32,466 nucleotides of DNA from Akkermansia muciniphila (GTDB taxonomy: Bacteria; Verrucomicrobiota; Verrucomicrobiia; Limisphaerales; F1-80-MAGS106): contig CAMBEJ010000056.1 in the NCBI GenBank assembly GCA_945865375.1, positions 1 through 32,466 on the forward strand, given 5' to 3'. The notes under the pieces were generated by a model, which was not told the origin of the DNA, searched no databases, and saw only the letters and a list, made by a program, of their open reading frames with translations. Position 1 is the stretch's first letter. Each line of letters starts with the position of its first letter. Both the position numbers and the translations under genes were made by a program. This document shows, piece after piece, positions 1 to 7,341 of this stretch.

Positions 1-216
1 CCCTGGTGCAACCGGGAATCCGAGTGGGCCTTTATCAAGGCGACGAGCATCGAAACGACGCTCCAGAGGCGGTCTTTTCCTGACAGCACTTCCTCCCCAG
101 GACATCGGCCTTTGGCCACGAGCACATCGAGGGCGGCGGCACTTTTCAAAGCAGATCCACGGGCATTACCAAAGGGTAAACCTCCAGCTTTTCGTGGTCG
201 AATCGGCGGTTCATGG

Positions 217-256
217 GATGACGATTACGATTACGAGCACGAGTACGAGTAAGAAG
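217..256. repeat. Degenerate GATTAC/GAGTAC simple repeat
   Basis: A run of hexamer-like units (GATTAC, GATTAC, GAGCAC, GAGTAC, GAGTA) with period six. The ATTACG hexamer is shared with the palindromic element at 25125-25336, where it appears as CGTAAT on the plus strand. It is short and imperfect here, with no detectable inverted repeats around it. It may be a decayed relic of the same kind of element or an independent microsatellite. Confidence 0.6.
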
Positions 257-312
257 CGCGAGCACGAAAAATCTGAGAGGCGCACCGATCGGCTCCTTTT
301 CGGGCGTTTTTC

Positions 313-341
313 TTGCAATGCCCATGTGGCTCTCTTAGTAT
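313..341 (+). promoter_or_regulatory. Candidate sigma70-type promoter for glpF-glpK
   Basis: TTGCAA at 313-318 and TAGTAT at 336-341 are separated by 17 bases, close to the -35/-10 consensus. Transcription would start near 348 and give a leader of about 28 bases before the glpF ATG at 376. This also argues against starting glpF at the upstream ATG at 313, which would lie inside the -35 box. Prediction from consensus only. Confidence 0.4.
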
Positions 342-375
342 CGACGGTGTCGCCCCAAAGTTATCGAGCTCGACT

Positions 376-1113
376 ATGTCCCCATTCACTGCGGAATTGA
401 TCGGAACGATGCTGCTCATCATCTTCGGTGATGGCGTCGTCGCCAACGTCCTTCTCAACAAATCGAAGGGACAACACGGGGGATGGATTGTGGTGACGGC
501 CGGGTGGGCTTTTGGTGTTGCCCTCGCGATCTACTGCGTGGGCTCCGTCAGCAAAGGACATCTGAACCCGGCCGTGACGATTGCGTTGGCGAGCATTGGG
601 GCATTCGATTGGGATCTGGTTCCATTCTACATCACCGCTCAAATGGCTGGTGCCCTGCTCGGCGGTGTGGTCGTCTGGCTGGCGTATCTTCCACACTGGG
701 CGGTGACGGAAGATACGGCAGCAAAATTGGGCGTTTTTTGCACGGCACCCGCCATTCGGAACACCACGGCAAACCTGCTTTGTGAGATCTTGGGAACGGC
801 TGTCCTGTTGTTGGGTGTTTTGTTGATCGGCCGACCCGGAAACCTCAACGTTCGTGCCGGGTGGGACACAGGGTTCGGGCCATTCCTGGTAGGCATTCTG
901 GTTTGGGGCATCGGCCTTTCGTTGGGAGGACCGACCGGTTATGCCATCAACCCGGCTAGGGATCTTGGCCCTCGCATCGCGCACGCTTTGCTGCCCATTG
1001 CTGGGAAAGGACATTCTGACTGGAAGTACGCCTGGATTCCAGTTCTGGGCCCAATCCTCGGAGGTGTCTTAGGAGCGCAACTCTTCAAGTGGTTGAACAC
1101 CTCGAGCCTCTGA
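376..1113 (+). CDS. glpF: Glycerol uptake facilitator / aquaglyceroporin
   Basis: Inner-membrane channel of the MIP family that lets glycerol and similar small solutes diffuse into the cell. The 245-residue product has the two half-helix signatures of the family: NPA at residues 64-66 (GHLNPAVTIA) and NPARD at 192-196 (AINPARDLGPR). The Asp after the second NPAR motif is typical of the glycerol-conducting branch rather than water-only aquaporins. Six hydrophobic segments are visible and the length is normal. The frame is open upstream to an ATG at 313, but the stretch before 376 (CPCGSLSIDGVAPKLSSST) is not membrane-protein-like, and MSPFTAELIGTMLL is the usual N-terminus. No strong Shine-Dalgarno is seen. 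glpK follows after 6 bases, so the two are almost certainly one operon. Confidence 0.93.
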   Translation: MSPFTAELIGTMLLIIFGDGVVANVLLNKSKGQHGGWIVVTAGWAFGVALAIYCVGSVSKGHLNPAVTIALASIGAFDWDLVPFYITAQMAGALLGGVVVWLAYLPHWAVTEDTAAKLGVFCTAPAIRNTTANLLCEILGTAVLLLGVLLIGRPGNLNVRAGWDTGFGPFLVGILVWGIGLSLGGPTGYAINPARDLGPRIAHALLPIAGKGHSDWKYAWIPVLGPILGGVLGAQLFKWLNTSSL

Positions 1114-1119
1114 TCCACA

Positions 1120-2619
1120 ATGGTGTCGTCTATGAAGCATATTCTCGCTCTTGACCAAGGAACCACCAGCTCCCGCGCGATCGTTTTCGACCATGCCGGT
1201 TCCATCGTTTCAGCCGCTCAGCAGGAGTTCCGCCAGATATTCCCCAAGCCAGGATGGGTTGAACACGATGCTGCGGAGATCTGGGCCACGCAATCAGGCG
1301 TCGCCGCCCTCGCTCTTGAAAAGTGCGGTCTCACAGCGAACGACATTGTGTCGATCGGCATCACGAACCAACGTGAAACGACCCTGGTGTGGGACCGGGC
1401 GACGGGCACCCCGGTCATGAACGCGATCGTTTGGCAGGACCGACGCACCGCACCCGCCTGCGACCGGCTCAAGAAGCGCGGTCTGGAACCGATGATCAAA
1501 CGCCGGACAGGCCTGGTTGTGGACGCCTATTTTTCCGCAACAAAACTCCAGTGGATTCTCGAGAACGTCCCAGGGGTACGAGCTCGAGCCCGCCGGGGCG
1601 AACTCGCCTTCGGAACGGTCGATTCCTGGCTGCTTTGGAACCTCACCGGGGGAAGGGTCCATGCGACCGATGCCAGCAACGCCTCGCGGACGATGCTCTT
1701 TAACATCATGAAAGGCGATTGGGACAAGGATCTGCTGGAGCTCTTCGAAGTGCCTCGTTCCATGCTCCCCGAAGTTCGCAGCTCGAGCGAAGTCTACGGT
1801 GAAACATCCCAGTTCGGAGCGTCCATTCCCATCTCCGGCATTGCGGGCGACCAACAGGCAGCCTTGTTTGGGCAGATGTGCATCCGTCCCGGCATGGTCA
1901 AAAACACGTATGGCACGGGGTGTTTCATGCTGATGAATACAGGCGACAAACCCATTGTGTCCAAGCACAAGCTGCTGTCGACGGTCGCTTGGCAGATCGG
2001 TGGCAAGACTGAGTACGCCCTGGAGGGCAGCATCTTCATCGCCGGTGCCGTCGTGCAATGGCTGCGGGATGGGCTTGGAATAATCCAGTCTTCGGGCGAC
2101 ATCGAGGCGCTGGCCTCGCGAGTCCACGATACGGGAGGGGTGTATTTGGTGCCAGCCTTTGCCGGGTTAGGCGCTCCACATTGGGATCCCTACGCCAGAG
2201 GATTGCTAGGAGGGATCACCCGCGGAACCACTTCAGCTCACATCGCTCGCGCCGCCTTGGAGGGGATCGCCTTTCAGGTTGCCGATGTGCTGCGCGGCAT
2301 GGAAGCAGATGCCGGCCTCAAGCTTAAGGAGCTGCGTGTGGATGGCGGTGCCAGCATGAACAACCTGTTGATGCAGTTTCAATCTGACATTCTTGGCACC
2401 AAAGTGGCACGCCCCAAGGTGTCCGAGACCACCGCCCTCGGTGCCGCCTACCTCGCCGGCCTTGCGGTGGGTTATTGGAGCAGCTTGAAAGAGATCGCGG
2501 TGCAATGGCAGTCGGATAGAAGGTTTGCACCCACCATGAAACCTGCGGCGCGGCGTCTGCGGATGATCGGCTGGAAAAAGGCGCTTGAACGATCGAAGCG
2601 TTGGGAGCAAGACGACTAA
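1120..2619 (+). CDS. glpK: Glycerol kinase
   Basis: FGGY-family kinase that converts glycerol and ATP to sn-glycerol 3-phosphate in the cytoplasm, trapping the glycerol admitted by GlpF. The 499-residue length matches the family. Visible signatures are the N-terminal phosphate-binding [25 protein letters not shown]-like [26 protein letters not shown], the adenosine-site [27 protein letters not shown], and the C-terminal [19 protein letters not shown]. The ATG at 1132 ([10 protein letters not shown]) is an equally plausible start, giving the more usual length ahead of ALDQGTT; neither has a good ribosome-binding site, and translational coupling to glpF is likely. The last 40 residues are basic, with no sign of truncation. 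Confidence 0.95.
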   Translation: MVSSMKHILALDQGTTSSRAIVFDHAGSIVSAAQQEFRQIFPKPGWVEHDAAEIWATQSGVAALALEKCGLTANDIVSIGITNQRETTLVWDRATGTPVMNAIVWQDRRTAPACDRLKKRGLEPMIKRRTGLVVDAYFSATKLQWILENVPGVRARARRGELAFGTVDSWLLWNLTGGRVHATDASNASRTMLFNIMKGDWDKDLLELFEVPRSMLPEVRSSSEVYGETSQFGASIPISGIAGDQQAALFGQMCIRPGMVKNTYGTGCFMLMNTGDKPIVSKHKLLSTVAWQIGGKTEYALEGSIFIAGAVVQWLRDGLGIIQSSGDIEALASRVHDTGGVYLVPAFAGLGAPHWDPYARGLLGGITRGTTSAHIARAALEGIAFQVADVLRGMEADAGLKLKELRVDGGASMNNLLMQFQSDILGTKVARPKVSETTALGAAYLAGLAVGYWSSLKEIAVQWQSDRRFAPTMKPAARRLRMIGWKKALERSKRWEQDD

Positions 2620-2802
2620 AGGGCTTCCGTTAATTGACTGAGAACCACTCCGATAATGGAGCGTGAGGCGAATTGACACCATGAACGCGCCACGGCCGGG
2701 CTTATCCGGGAATCAGATCAGTCAGGCCGGTAAGCGCTCAGCTAGCTTGTAACTGGGAATGGAGCACCGCAACCCTACCGGTCGCCAGGTCTTAGAGACT
2801 GT

Positions 2803-4032
2803 TTAAGGCGGCGTCCACGTTGCGTTCACGTCGCCCAGTTTGATGCCGATGAAATCGAGGTTTGGCTGGTTACTCGTGGGGTTGGAAATTGAACGACTCC
2901 TGTCAAATATCCACGGCGCTGAAGGGTTCGCAAAAGTGAAGTCGGATCGAACGAATTTCCACAGCCCGCCAGGGTAAGAATCCGCACTGCGCAAAATGAC
3001 TCGCCGAATCAAGGCGATGTCGAGGGTCGTCACAGAACCTGAAGCGTTCACATCGGCCGCCAACAGTTTAAGAGACGAATCCAACGGACCGACGCCGAGG
3101 ATGTGGCTACGAATGAGCGCGATGTCCTGGGTCGTCACCCCTTGATCAGGGGGCGTCTCTGCGAGCTTGCTCGGGCTCACCGCAAAACTGCCGCTCTGGC
3201 TGACCGAAAAGCTAAAAGCGCCGCCGACATCGGTCGCGGCGATCTCGGTCTTGTCTCCTGTCAAACCCACGGTCACGCCCGGCACGGTTTGGACCCCGTT
3301 GTAATACGTCACGTGGCCCGAAATAGCCACCGCCGCCGCAGGCACGGAATACTGAACGACGAGAGTCGGCGCATTGGCAGCGTCCTCACGCGCAGCGAAG
3401 CGCCGCGCGGTTTGATTGATCCCCTCAGCCTGGCAAACCAGGATCCATCCAAAATTCGTTACAGGGTTGCTGGCCCATGCCTGAACATCGCTCACAAGTC
3501 CGCTGGAGGAAATGAATGGGTACGTGGCATTCCCCGCAATAAAGACCGATCCACTCGCGGCAGCGGTATAGTCCGATCCAGCAGCGGCACCGGGGCTCGA
3601 CCATTGGGAGGCAGGGTGGACGCGCGAATTCCACGTCACTTCTGAAGCACCCGCGAGGCCGCCTCTCCTCCCAGAATGAACCCCTTCAGACCAGCTCTTC
3701 AACAGGCGATGCAGTCCGAACGTGGACGACGGCCCTCCGGGCGGGGTAATCACCACCCTCAAGGTCAGAGTGACGCTCTGGATGATGGCATTGGCCGGGA
3801 CCTGGCCGAGATCAAAGCGGTAGAGCGCACGCGAACGTTGTCCTGTCCTGATGGTGCCTGCAGCCAGATGAGTTGAAGCCCCCAAGTTGTTCTCAGGATC
3901 AAGCTCGAAAAGACAGGCGTCGGCGGTGGGCATGAGCGTCACCGTCGCAGCCATCATGTCCTGGAGGATGGCGAACTGCCCTGCAAGAAGAAGGGATCCC
4001 ATCAAGGTCATGGGAATCCGAAATAGTCTCAT
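2803..4032 (-). CDS. Secreted DNRLRE-domain protein with C-terminal dockerin-like repeats
   Basis: A 409-residue exported protein of unknown substrate. Residues 1-29 form a signal peptide (MRLFRIPMTLMGSLLLAG... ending near MMAA). Residues about 30-230 match the DNRLRE fold: LMPTADACLFELDPENNLGAS, then RALYRFDLGQVPANAIIQSVTLTLRV and a late WILVCQAEG/AAREDAANAPTLVVQY strand. A carboxypeptidase-regulatory-like Ig domain follows (AISGHVTYYNGVQTVPGVTVGLTG). The C-terminus carries two dockerin type I-like helices, VTTQDIALIRSHILG and DVNASGSVTTLDIALIRRVIL, then a final IGIKLGDVNATW. Dockerin-like repeats bind calcium and usually mediate protein-protein attachment; the partner cohesin is not in the window. 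The gene is convergent with glpK and monocistronic. Cell-surface adhesion or polysaccharide-related function is inference. Confidence 0.8.
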   Translation of the reverse strand: MRLFRIPMTLMGSLLLAGQFAILQDMMAATVTLMPTADACLFELDPENNLGASTHLAAGTIRTGQRSRALYRFDLGQVPANAIIQSVTLTLRVVITPPGGPSSTFGLHRLLKSWSEGVHSGRRGGLAGASEVTWNSRVHPASQWSSPGAAAGSDYTAAASGSVFIAGNATYPFISSSGLVSDVQAWASNPVTNFGWILVCQAEGINQTARRFAAREDAANAPTLVVQYSVPAAAVAISGHVTYYNGVQTVPGVTVGLTGDKTEIAATDVGGAFSFSVSQSGSFAVSPSKLAETPPDQGVTTQDIALIRSHILGVGPLDSSLKLLAADVNASGSVTTLDIALIRRVILRSADSYPGGLWKFVRSDFTFANPSAPWIFDRSRSISNPTSNQPNLDFIGIKLGDVNATWTPP

Positions 4033-4174
4033 AAATTAAATTCCGGAGAACTCTCTCCACGCAAAAGCCGCTTCGTGATCGTAGCAACAGGACCTCTGCT
4101 GCACCCGAATAACGAAAGCGACGTTCCGGAAACCTGGAGGGCATCGCGTGCCATCGACACAGGAACCAATCATT

Positions 4175-4498
4175 TCAAAACCGAAGCTGAATCCGGTCAG
4201 TCCAAACCTGCCTCAGCCGAACAGCGTCGGCTGGGGAAATCACGCCTAACTGCCGGCGCGAGAGTGATTGCTCGAGAGAATCCAGCCGCAACAACCTCAC
4301 ACTGGAACGCACACGCAGCCCTTCCGTGGCCCAGTCTCGGAGTGCGACATCCGTCGCGGAACGTGGCGCAATAGAAGTCACAGCGACCGCAACGACATCG
4401 GCGGGACCCACCCAGAGCACCGAAACAGGGCGCATCTTAGGCTGGGTTCCGCCCGTGAAGGGTATCTCGGCCAGCCAGATTTCAACGGGTTGCGGCAT
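4175..4498 (-). CDS. PemK/MazF-type toxin of a type II toxin-antitoxin pair
   Basis: Predicted mRNA interferase of the MazF/PemK superfamily, 107 residues as expected. The family's N-terminal pattern is visible as VEIWLAEIPFTGG followed by KMRPVSVLWVG (basic-RP-hydrophobic core strand), then AVTSIAPRSATDVAL, the conserved T/S-rich segment, and SVRLLRLDSLEQSLSRRQLGVIS, equivalent to the C-terminal strand-helix. I use the ATG at 4498 (MPQPVEIW) rather than the one at 4528, because it gives the standard N-terminus and overlaps the antitoxin's 3' end by 17 bases, the usual coupling in these modules. No residue is obviously missing, so it may be active. A neutralised or dead copy cannot be excluded because the upstream antitoxin looks damaged at its start. 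Confidence 0.78.
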   Translation of the reverse strand: MPQPVEIWLAEIPFTGGTQPKMRPVSVLWVGPADVVAVAVTSIAPRSATDVALRDWATEGLRVRSSVRLLRLDSLEQSLSRRQLGVISPADAVRLRQVWTDRIQLRF

Positions 4499-4745
4499 CG
4501 TTATAGAGCCCCTCGTCCTCGGGGGCATAGCTGTTCAGAAAAGCTGTGTGGTCACGGAACACTATCGAGGCGACCTGAGATTGAGCGGTCTCAGTTTGTT
4601 CTTTCGGGATGAAACACGTTTCGAAGTAAACGGGCAGCGCGGCTTCGACTTGCTTCCGCCGACCCTCTATCATGGCGCTCAACTTGGCAAGCTCTTCCAG
4701 AGATAACCCCTCCAGCGCTTGCTCGATTTCCTCTAGCGTCTTCAG
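4482..4745 (-). CDS. Antitoxin-like protein partner of the PemK/MazF toxin, start codon doubtful
   Basis: The open frame reads LKTLEEIEQALEGLSLEEL, an amphipathic opening common in small antitoxins, continues with an IEGRRKQ helix and ends in HTAFLNSYAPEDEGLYND, an acidic tail typical of toxin-blocking extensions. It immediately precedes and overlaps the toxin. The start is the odd part. An in-frame TAG lies at 4755-4757. The codon where ATG would be expected, just before AAG-ACG, is CTG at 4743-4745. The first conventional start is TTG at 4680-4682, then ATG at 4671-4673, and both delete the first helix. Either CTG is used, or the antitoxin has lost its start. Family identity is inferred from context and tail. 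Confidence 0.55.
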   Translation of the reverse strand: MKTLEEIEQALEGLSLEELAKLSAMIEGRRKQVEAALPVYFETCFIPKEQTETAQSQVASIVFRDHTAFLNSYAPEDEGLYNDAATR

Positions 4746-4810
4746 GGACTGAAACTACCCGAGCTCCGGCAGAGTTGCAAGAAGCGACTGGGCGACCTTT
4801 CGCGTGGAGC

Positions 4811-4818
4811 TTGAACAT
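4811..4818. repeat. Left target-site duplication of the copy 1 element
   Basis: TTGAACAT, identical to 5029-5036. Removing the element and one duplication restores a continuous sequence ...GTGGAGC-TTGAACAT-TTACCCC.... The complement of this target contains an ATG (ATGTTCAAG on the minus strand). Confidence 0.85.
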
Positions 4819-4819
4819 C

Positions 4820-5028
4820 GGGTGCAACTCACGTTATCCGAGGTCGCCTCCCCTGACGCGTGTATCCCGCCGCTTCACCACGCTGAAGTGACACCACGGA
4901 TGAGGAAAGGGAGCTGAGATGGGTACTTTATCCGTGCTATCCGTGTTATCCGTGGTTAGGAACTCTTCCCATTCTGCGGTAGGTATTGTCCTCCGAACGA
5001 CACCTCCCGGAAACCGTGAGTTGCACCC
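4820..5028. mobile_element. MITE-like element, copy 1, with terminal inverted repeats and target-site duplication
   Basis: A 209-base non-autonomous element. The ends are inverted: GGGTGCAACTCACG at 4820-4833 and its complement at the right end (5015-5028), with imperfect pairing continuing inward. It is flanked directly by TTGAACAT at 4811-4818 and TTGAACAT at 5029-5036, an eight-base target-site duplication, or nine bases with one mismatch (C versus T). Inside are three head-to-tail nine-base units TATCCGTGN at 4929-4955. The right 73 bases (4956-5028) recur inverted at 32249-32321 with three differences. No transposase is encoded, so it would need one in trans. Confidence 0.85.
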
Positions 5029-5036
5029 TTGAACAT
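5029..5036. repeat. Right target-site duplication of the copy 1 element
   Basis: TTGAACAT, the second copy of the duplicated target. It abuts the terminal GTTGCACCC of the element. On the minus strand it supplies an ATG preceded by AGGGGTAA, which opens a 26-codon reading frame into the element (4956-5036). Confidence 0.85.
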
Positions 5037-5095
5037 TTACCCCTAATTTTCAGGATCGACTTCCGCCTTGGTATCCAGGAGCCTCACCGGCGTTT

Positions 5096-6151
5096 ATGCG
5101 CTTCATCACCAGCGTGATCGAGAAATTACAACGTCACCCCAAGCGGATTGTTTTTCCGGAGGGGACAGAACCGCGCGTCCTGCAGGCAGCGCGACAGTTC
5201 TTCGCGCTCCGAATGGGCGTGCCCATCCTTCTAGGGAATCGAGGCCAGATCAAGCATGCCGCAGAGCAACTGAACGTGCCCCTTGATGGAGTGCGCATCA
5301 TCGACCCCGCACAGAGCGAGGAATTGGAGGTTTTTACAAGGAGATTCGAGAGACTCCGACGCTCCAAGGGCATCAATGAAAATGAGGCCCGAAAGACGAT
5401 GCTCAAACCCAATTACTTCGGCGCGATGATGATCGCGATGCGGCATGCGGATGGGTTGGTCTCGGGAACCAGCGAGGTCAGCGGCAGCGTCTTGAGGCCT
5501 CTTTTCCAGATCATCAAGGTCGCTCCTGCCACCACGACCGCCTCGAGTTGCATGGTGCTCGAAGTGGAACAAACTTCAATCGGTGAAAACGGAACGCTCT
5601 TCTTGGGGGATTGTGGCGTCATCCCAGAACCCACGGTCGAGCAACTGGCCGATATCGCCGTCGGCACAGCCGAACTCGCGCGCCAGTTACTCGGGGTGCG
5701 CCCGAGGGTCGCCCTGCTATCCTATTCCACGAAGGGAAGTGCCACCCACCCATCCATTGGAAAGGTCCAGGCAGCGACCGCCCTCGCCGCACAGAAGGCA
5801 GCCCAGAAAATGATCGAGGCCGACTTTGATGGCGAACTTCAGGTGGACGCGGCTATCATTCCCGAGGTGGCAGTCCGAAAGGCCTCGGACAGCAAGGTGG
5901 CTGGACGCGCCAATGTGTTGATTTTTCCTGACCTGAATTCGGGCAACATCGGCAGCAAACTGATCCAGCACATTGCCCGAGCGCACGCCTACGGCCAAAT
6001 CCTCCTCGGCCTGGACCGCCCTGCTGCGGAGATCTCCCGCGGATCCAGCGCGCATGATGTCCTGGGGGTGGCGGGAATCGTGGGTGTTCAGTCGATTGAA
6101 TTTTCGAGACTCTATCCAGAGGAAAGCAGCATGGCTCATCTGGACACCTAA
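5096..6151 (+). CDS. pta: Phosphate acetyltransferase, catalytic domain only
   Basis: Interconverts acetyl-CoA plus phosphate and acetyl phosphate plus CoA, linking central metabolism to acetate. The 351 residues correspond to the PTA/PTB catalytic domain alone, the short form of the enzyme. Visible blocks are KRIVFPEGTEPRVLQAA, ADGLVSGTSEVSGSVLRP, CGVIPEPTVEQLADIAVGTAE, RVALLSYSTKGSATHPSIGKVQAA, LQVDAAIIPEV and VAGRANVLIFPDLNSGNIGSKLIQ. The start at 5096 (MRFITSVIEKLQRHPKRIVFPEG) gives the standard N-terminus. The BioD-like P-loop/DRTGG half that is fused upstream of this domain in long Pta proteins is encoded by the next gene, 59 bases downstream, in reversed order. No acetate kinase gene is in the window. 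A phosphate butyryltransferase is less likely given the SYSTKGS and PDLNSGN blocks. Confidence 0.88.
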   Translation: MRFITSVIEKLQRHPKRIVFPEGTEPRVLQAARQFFALRMGVPILLGNRGQIKHAAEQLNVPLDGVRIIDPAQSEELEVFTRRFERLRRSKGINENEARKTMLKPNYFGAMMIAMRHADGLVSGTSEVSGSVLRPLFQIIKVAPATTTASSCMVLEVEQTSIGENGTLFLGDCGVIPEPTVEQLADIAVGTAELARQLLGVRPRVALLSYSTKGSATHPSIGKVQAATALAAQKAAQKMIEADFDGELQVDAAIIPEVAVRKASDSKVAGRANVLIFPDLNSGNIGSKLIQHIARAHAYGQILLGLDRPAAEISRGSSAHDVLGVAGIVGVQSIEFSRLYPEESSMAHLDT

Positions 6152-6210
6152 GCGAGCTCGCCCGAAGCGCCCGGCTCGGTTCCACCAAGATGGACCGAAG
6201 CCCCGGGCGA

Positions 6211-7341
6211 ATGACTCAGATCACCCGACCGATTGTGAACGACACGACGCCGAGAGTTTTTATCGCCGCAACCCGCCAGAACGATGGCAAGACCACGTCC
6301 TCGCTCGGATTGTTGTCGGCACTCCAAACGATCTATCCACGCATCGGATACATCAAGCCGGTCGGCCAACGATTCGTCCAAATTGATGAACAAAAGGTCG
6401 ATGAAGACTCCGTTCTCATGGATAAGGTGTACCGGCTCAACTGCCCGCTCGTGGACATGAGCCCCATCGCGGTCGAGCCCGATTTCACGCGCAAATACCT
6501 CCAGTCATCCAACAACGACGTCCTCGTGAAACGCATCCAGAAGGCGTTCGACCGTGTCGCGTGGGAGAAGGATTTTGTCCTATGCGAGGGGACCGGGCAT
6601 GCGGGCGTCGGATCGGTTTTCGACCTTTCGAATGCGCAGGTGGCCAAGATCCTAGGGGCCAAGGTCATTCTTGTCACCCAGGGCGGCATCGGACGACCCA
6701 TCGACGAGGTTTCTCTTAACCAGGCTCTTTTCGGTCGCGAGGGTGTCGAAATCATCGGTGTGATTTTGAACAAGGTCCTCATGGACAGGCGGGATTACGT
6801 GACGGAATTCGCGCGCAAAGGGCTCAAGCGGAAAGGGCTTGAACTGCTGGGGGTCATCCCGCACCAACGCCTCCTATGCAACCCTACTCTGGAGTTGATC
6901 CAGGAGGAACTCTGCGCCGAACTGCTCAACCAAAGCGGGAACATTCACAATCTTGTCGAGAACGTTGTGGTGGGAGCGATGACGACTCGTAACGTGCGCG
7001 GTTTTTTTCAACCTGGAGTTCTCATCATCACTCCCGGAGATCGCGAAGACATCGTGATCGCCGCCTCCCCATTCACAGAGGATATGCCTCACCCACCTCT
7101 TGCCGGCATTGTTCTCACGGGAGATCTTCGTCCCTCAAAACCCGTTCTAGAACTGATCCAATCGATGCCATTCCCCGTTCTGCTAGCCCGCGAGGAATCC
7201 TACCAAGTGGCGTCCAAAGTCCACGATCTGACCGTGAAAACTCGCCCGGATGACACGCAAAAAATTATGCTTATCCGCGACATGGTGGCCAAACATGTCG
7301 ATGTCAATAGAATCATCACCCTCCTCAATCAAAATGCCTGA
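6211..7341 (+). CDS. Stand-alone P-loop (BioD-like) and DRTGG-domain protein, equivalent to the N-terminal half of long Pta
   Basis: A 376-residue cytosolic protein with two domains. Residues about 10-230 are a dethiobiotin-synthetase-like P-loop NTPase: FIAATRQNDGKTTSSLGLL is the Walker A segment, YIKPVGQRF follows it, and FVLCEGTGHAGVGSVFDLSNAQVAKILGAKVILVTQGG is the Walker B/switch region. Residues about 245-355 are a DRTGG domain (VVVGAMTTRNVRGFFQPGVLIITPGDREDIVIAAS). In long-form Pta this half regulates the catalytic half through NADH, pyruvate or ATP. Here it follows the catalytic gene by 59 bases, so a regulatory partnership is likely but unproven. An upstream in-frame ATG at 6190 would add MDRSPGR; MTQITRP is preferred. 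The 3' end overlaps hisC by 8 bases. It may alternatively be an independent nucleotide sensor. Confidence 0.8.
   Translation: MTQITRPIVNDTTPRVFIAATRQNDGKTTSSLGLLSALQTIYPRIGYIKPVGQRFVQIDEQKVDEDSVLMDKVYRLNCPLVDMSPIAVEPDFTRKYLQSSNNDVLVKRIQKAFDRVAWEKDFVLCEGTGHAGVGSVFDLSNAQVAKILGAKVILVTQGGIGRPIDEVSLNQALFGREGVEIIGVILNKVLMDRRDYVTEFARKGLKRKGLELLGVIPHQRLLCNPTLELIQEELCAELLNQSGNIHNLVENVVVGAMTTRNVRGFFQPGVLIITPGDREDIVIAASPFTEDMPHPPLAGIVLTGDLRPSKPVLELIQSMPFPVLLAREESYQVASKVHDLTVKTRPDDTQKIMLIRDMVAKHVDVNRIITLLNQNA

Larger units (their letters stand above)
1..375. other. Left-edge region without a confident gene
   Basis: Nothing here can be called as a complete gene. Frame 3 is open from the edge to a TGA at 81-83 and reads ...GIRVGLYQGDEHRNDAPEAVFS, which could be the C-terminus of a gene starting outside the window. 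Frame 1 is also open from the edge to a TAA at 250-252 and ends in an acidic DDDYDYEHEYE tail, but that tail is simply the translation of a GAxTAC/GAxCAC simple repeat, so it is weak evidence of coding. The segment 84-312 shows no codon pattern I trust. A promoter candidate for glpF lies at 313-341. Confidence 0.4.
4746..5095. other. Intergenic region between the TA module and pta, mostly a mobile element
   Basis: About 350 bases with no annotatable gene. It contains roughly 65 bases next to the antitoxin, then an inserted MITE-like element with its target duplications (4811-5036), then about 60 bases of pta leader. The promoters of the leftward TA pair and the rightward pta gene must lie here, so the insertion may have affected both. 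Confidence 0.7.

Noticed and set aside
1-252. Open reading frame 1 from the left edge ending DDDYDYEHEYE
   Set aside because: Its C-terminus is a translated simple repeat, frames 2 and 3 are also open over part of the segment, and no domain is recognisable.
361-1014. Long open frame antisense to glpF
   Set aside because: It is a shadow of the GC-rich glpF gene with no recognisable domain; similar antisense frames over glpK, potA, gatB and carB were dismissed for the same reason.
4591-4827. Minus-strand frame beginning MHPMFKLHAKG across the antitoxin region
   Set aside because: It is out of frame with the antitoxin-like sequence, has an Arg/Ala-rich composition typical of a shadow frame, and starts at the MITE border.
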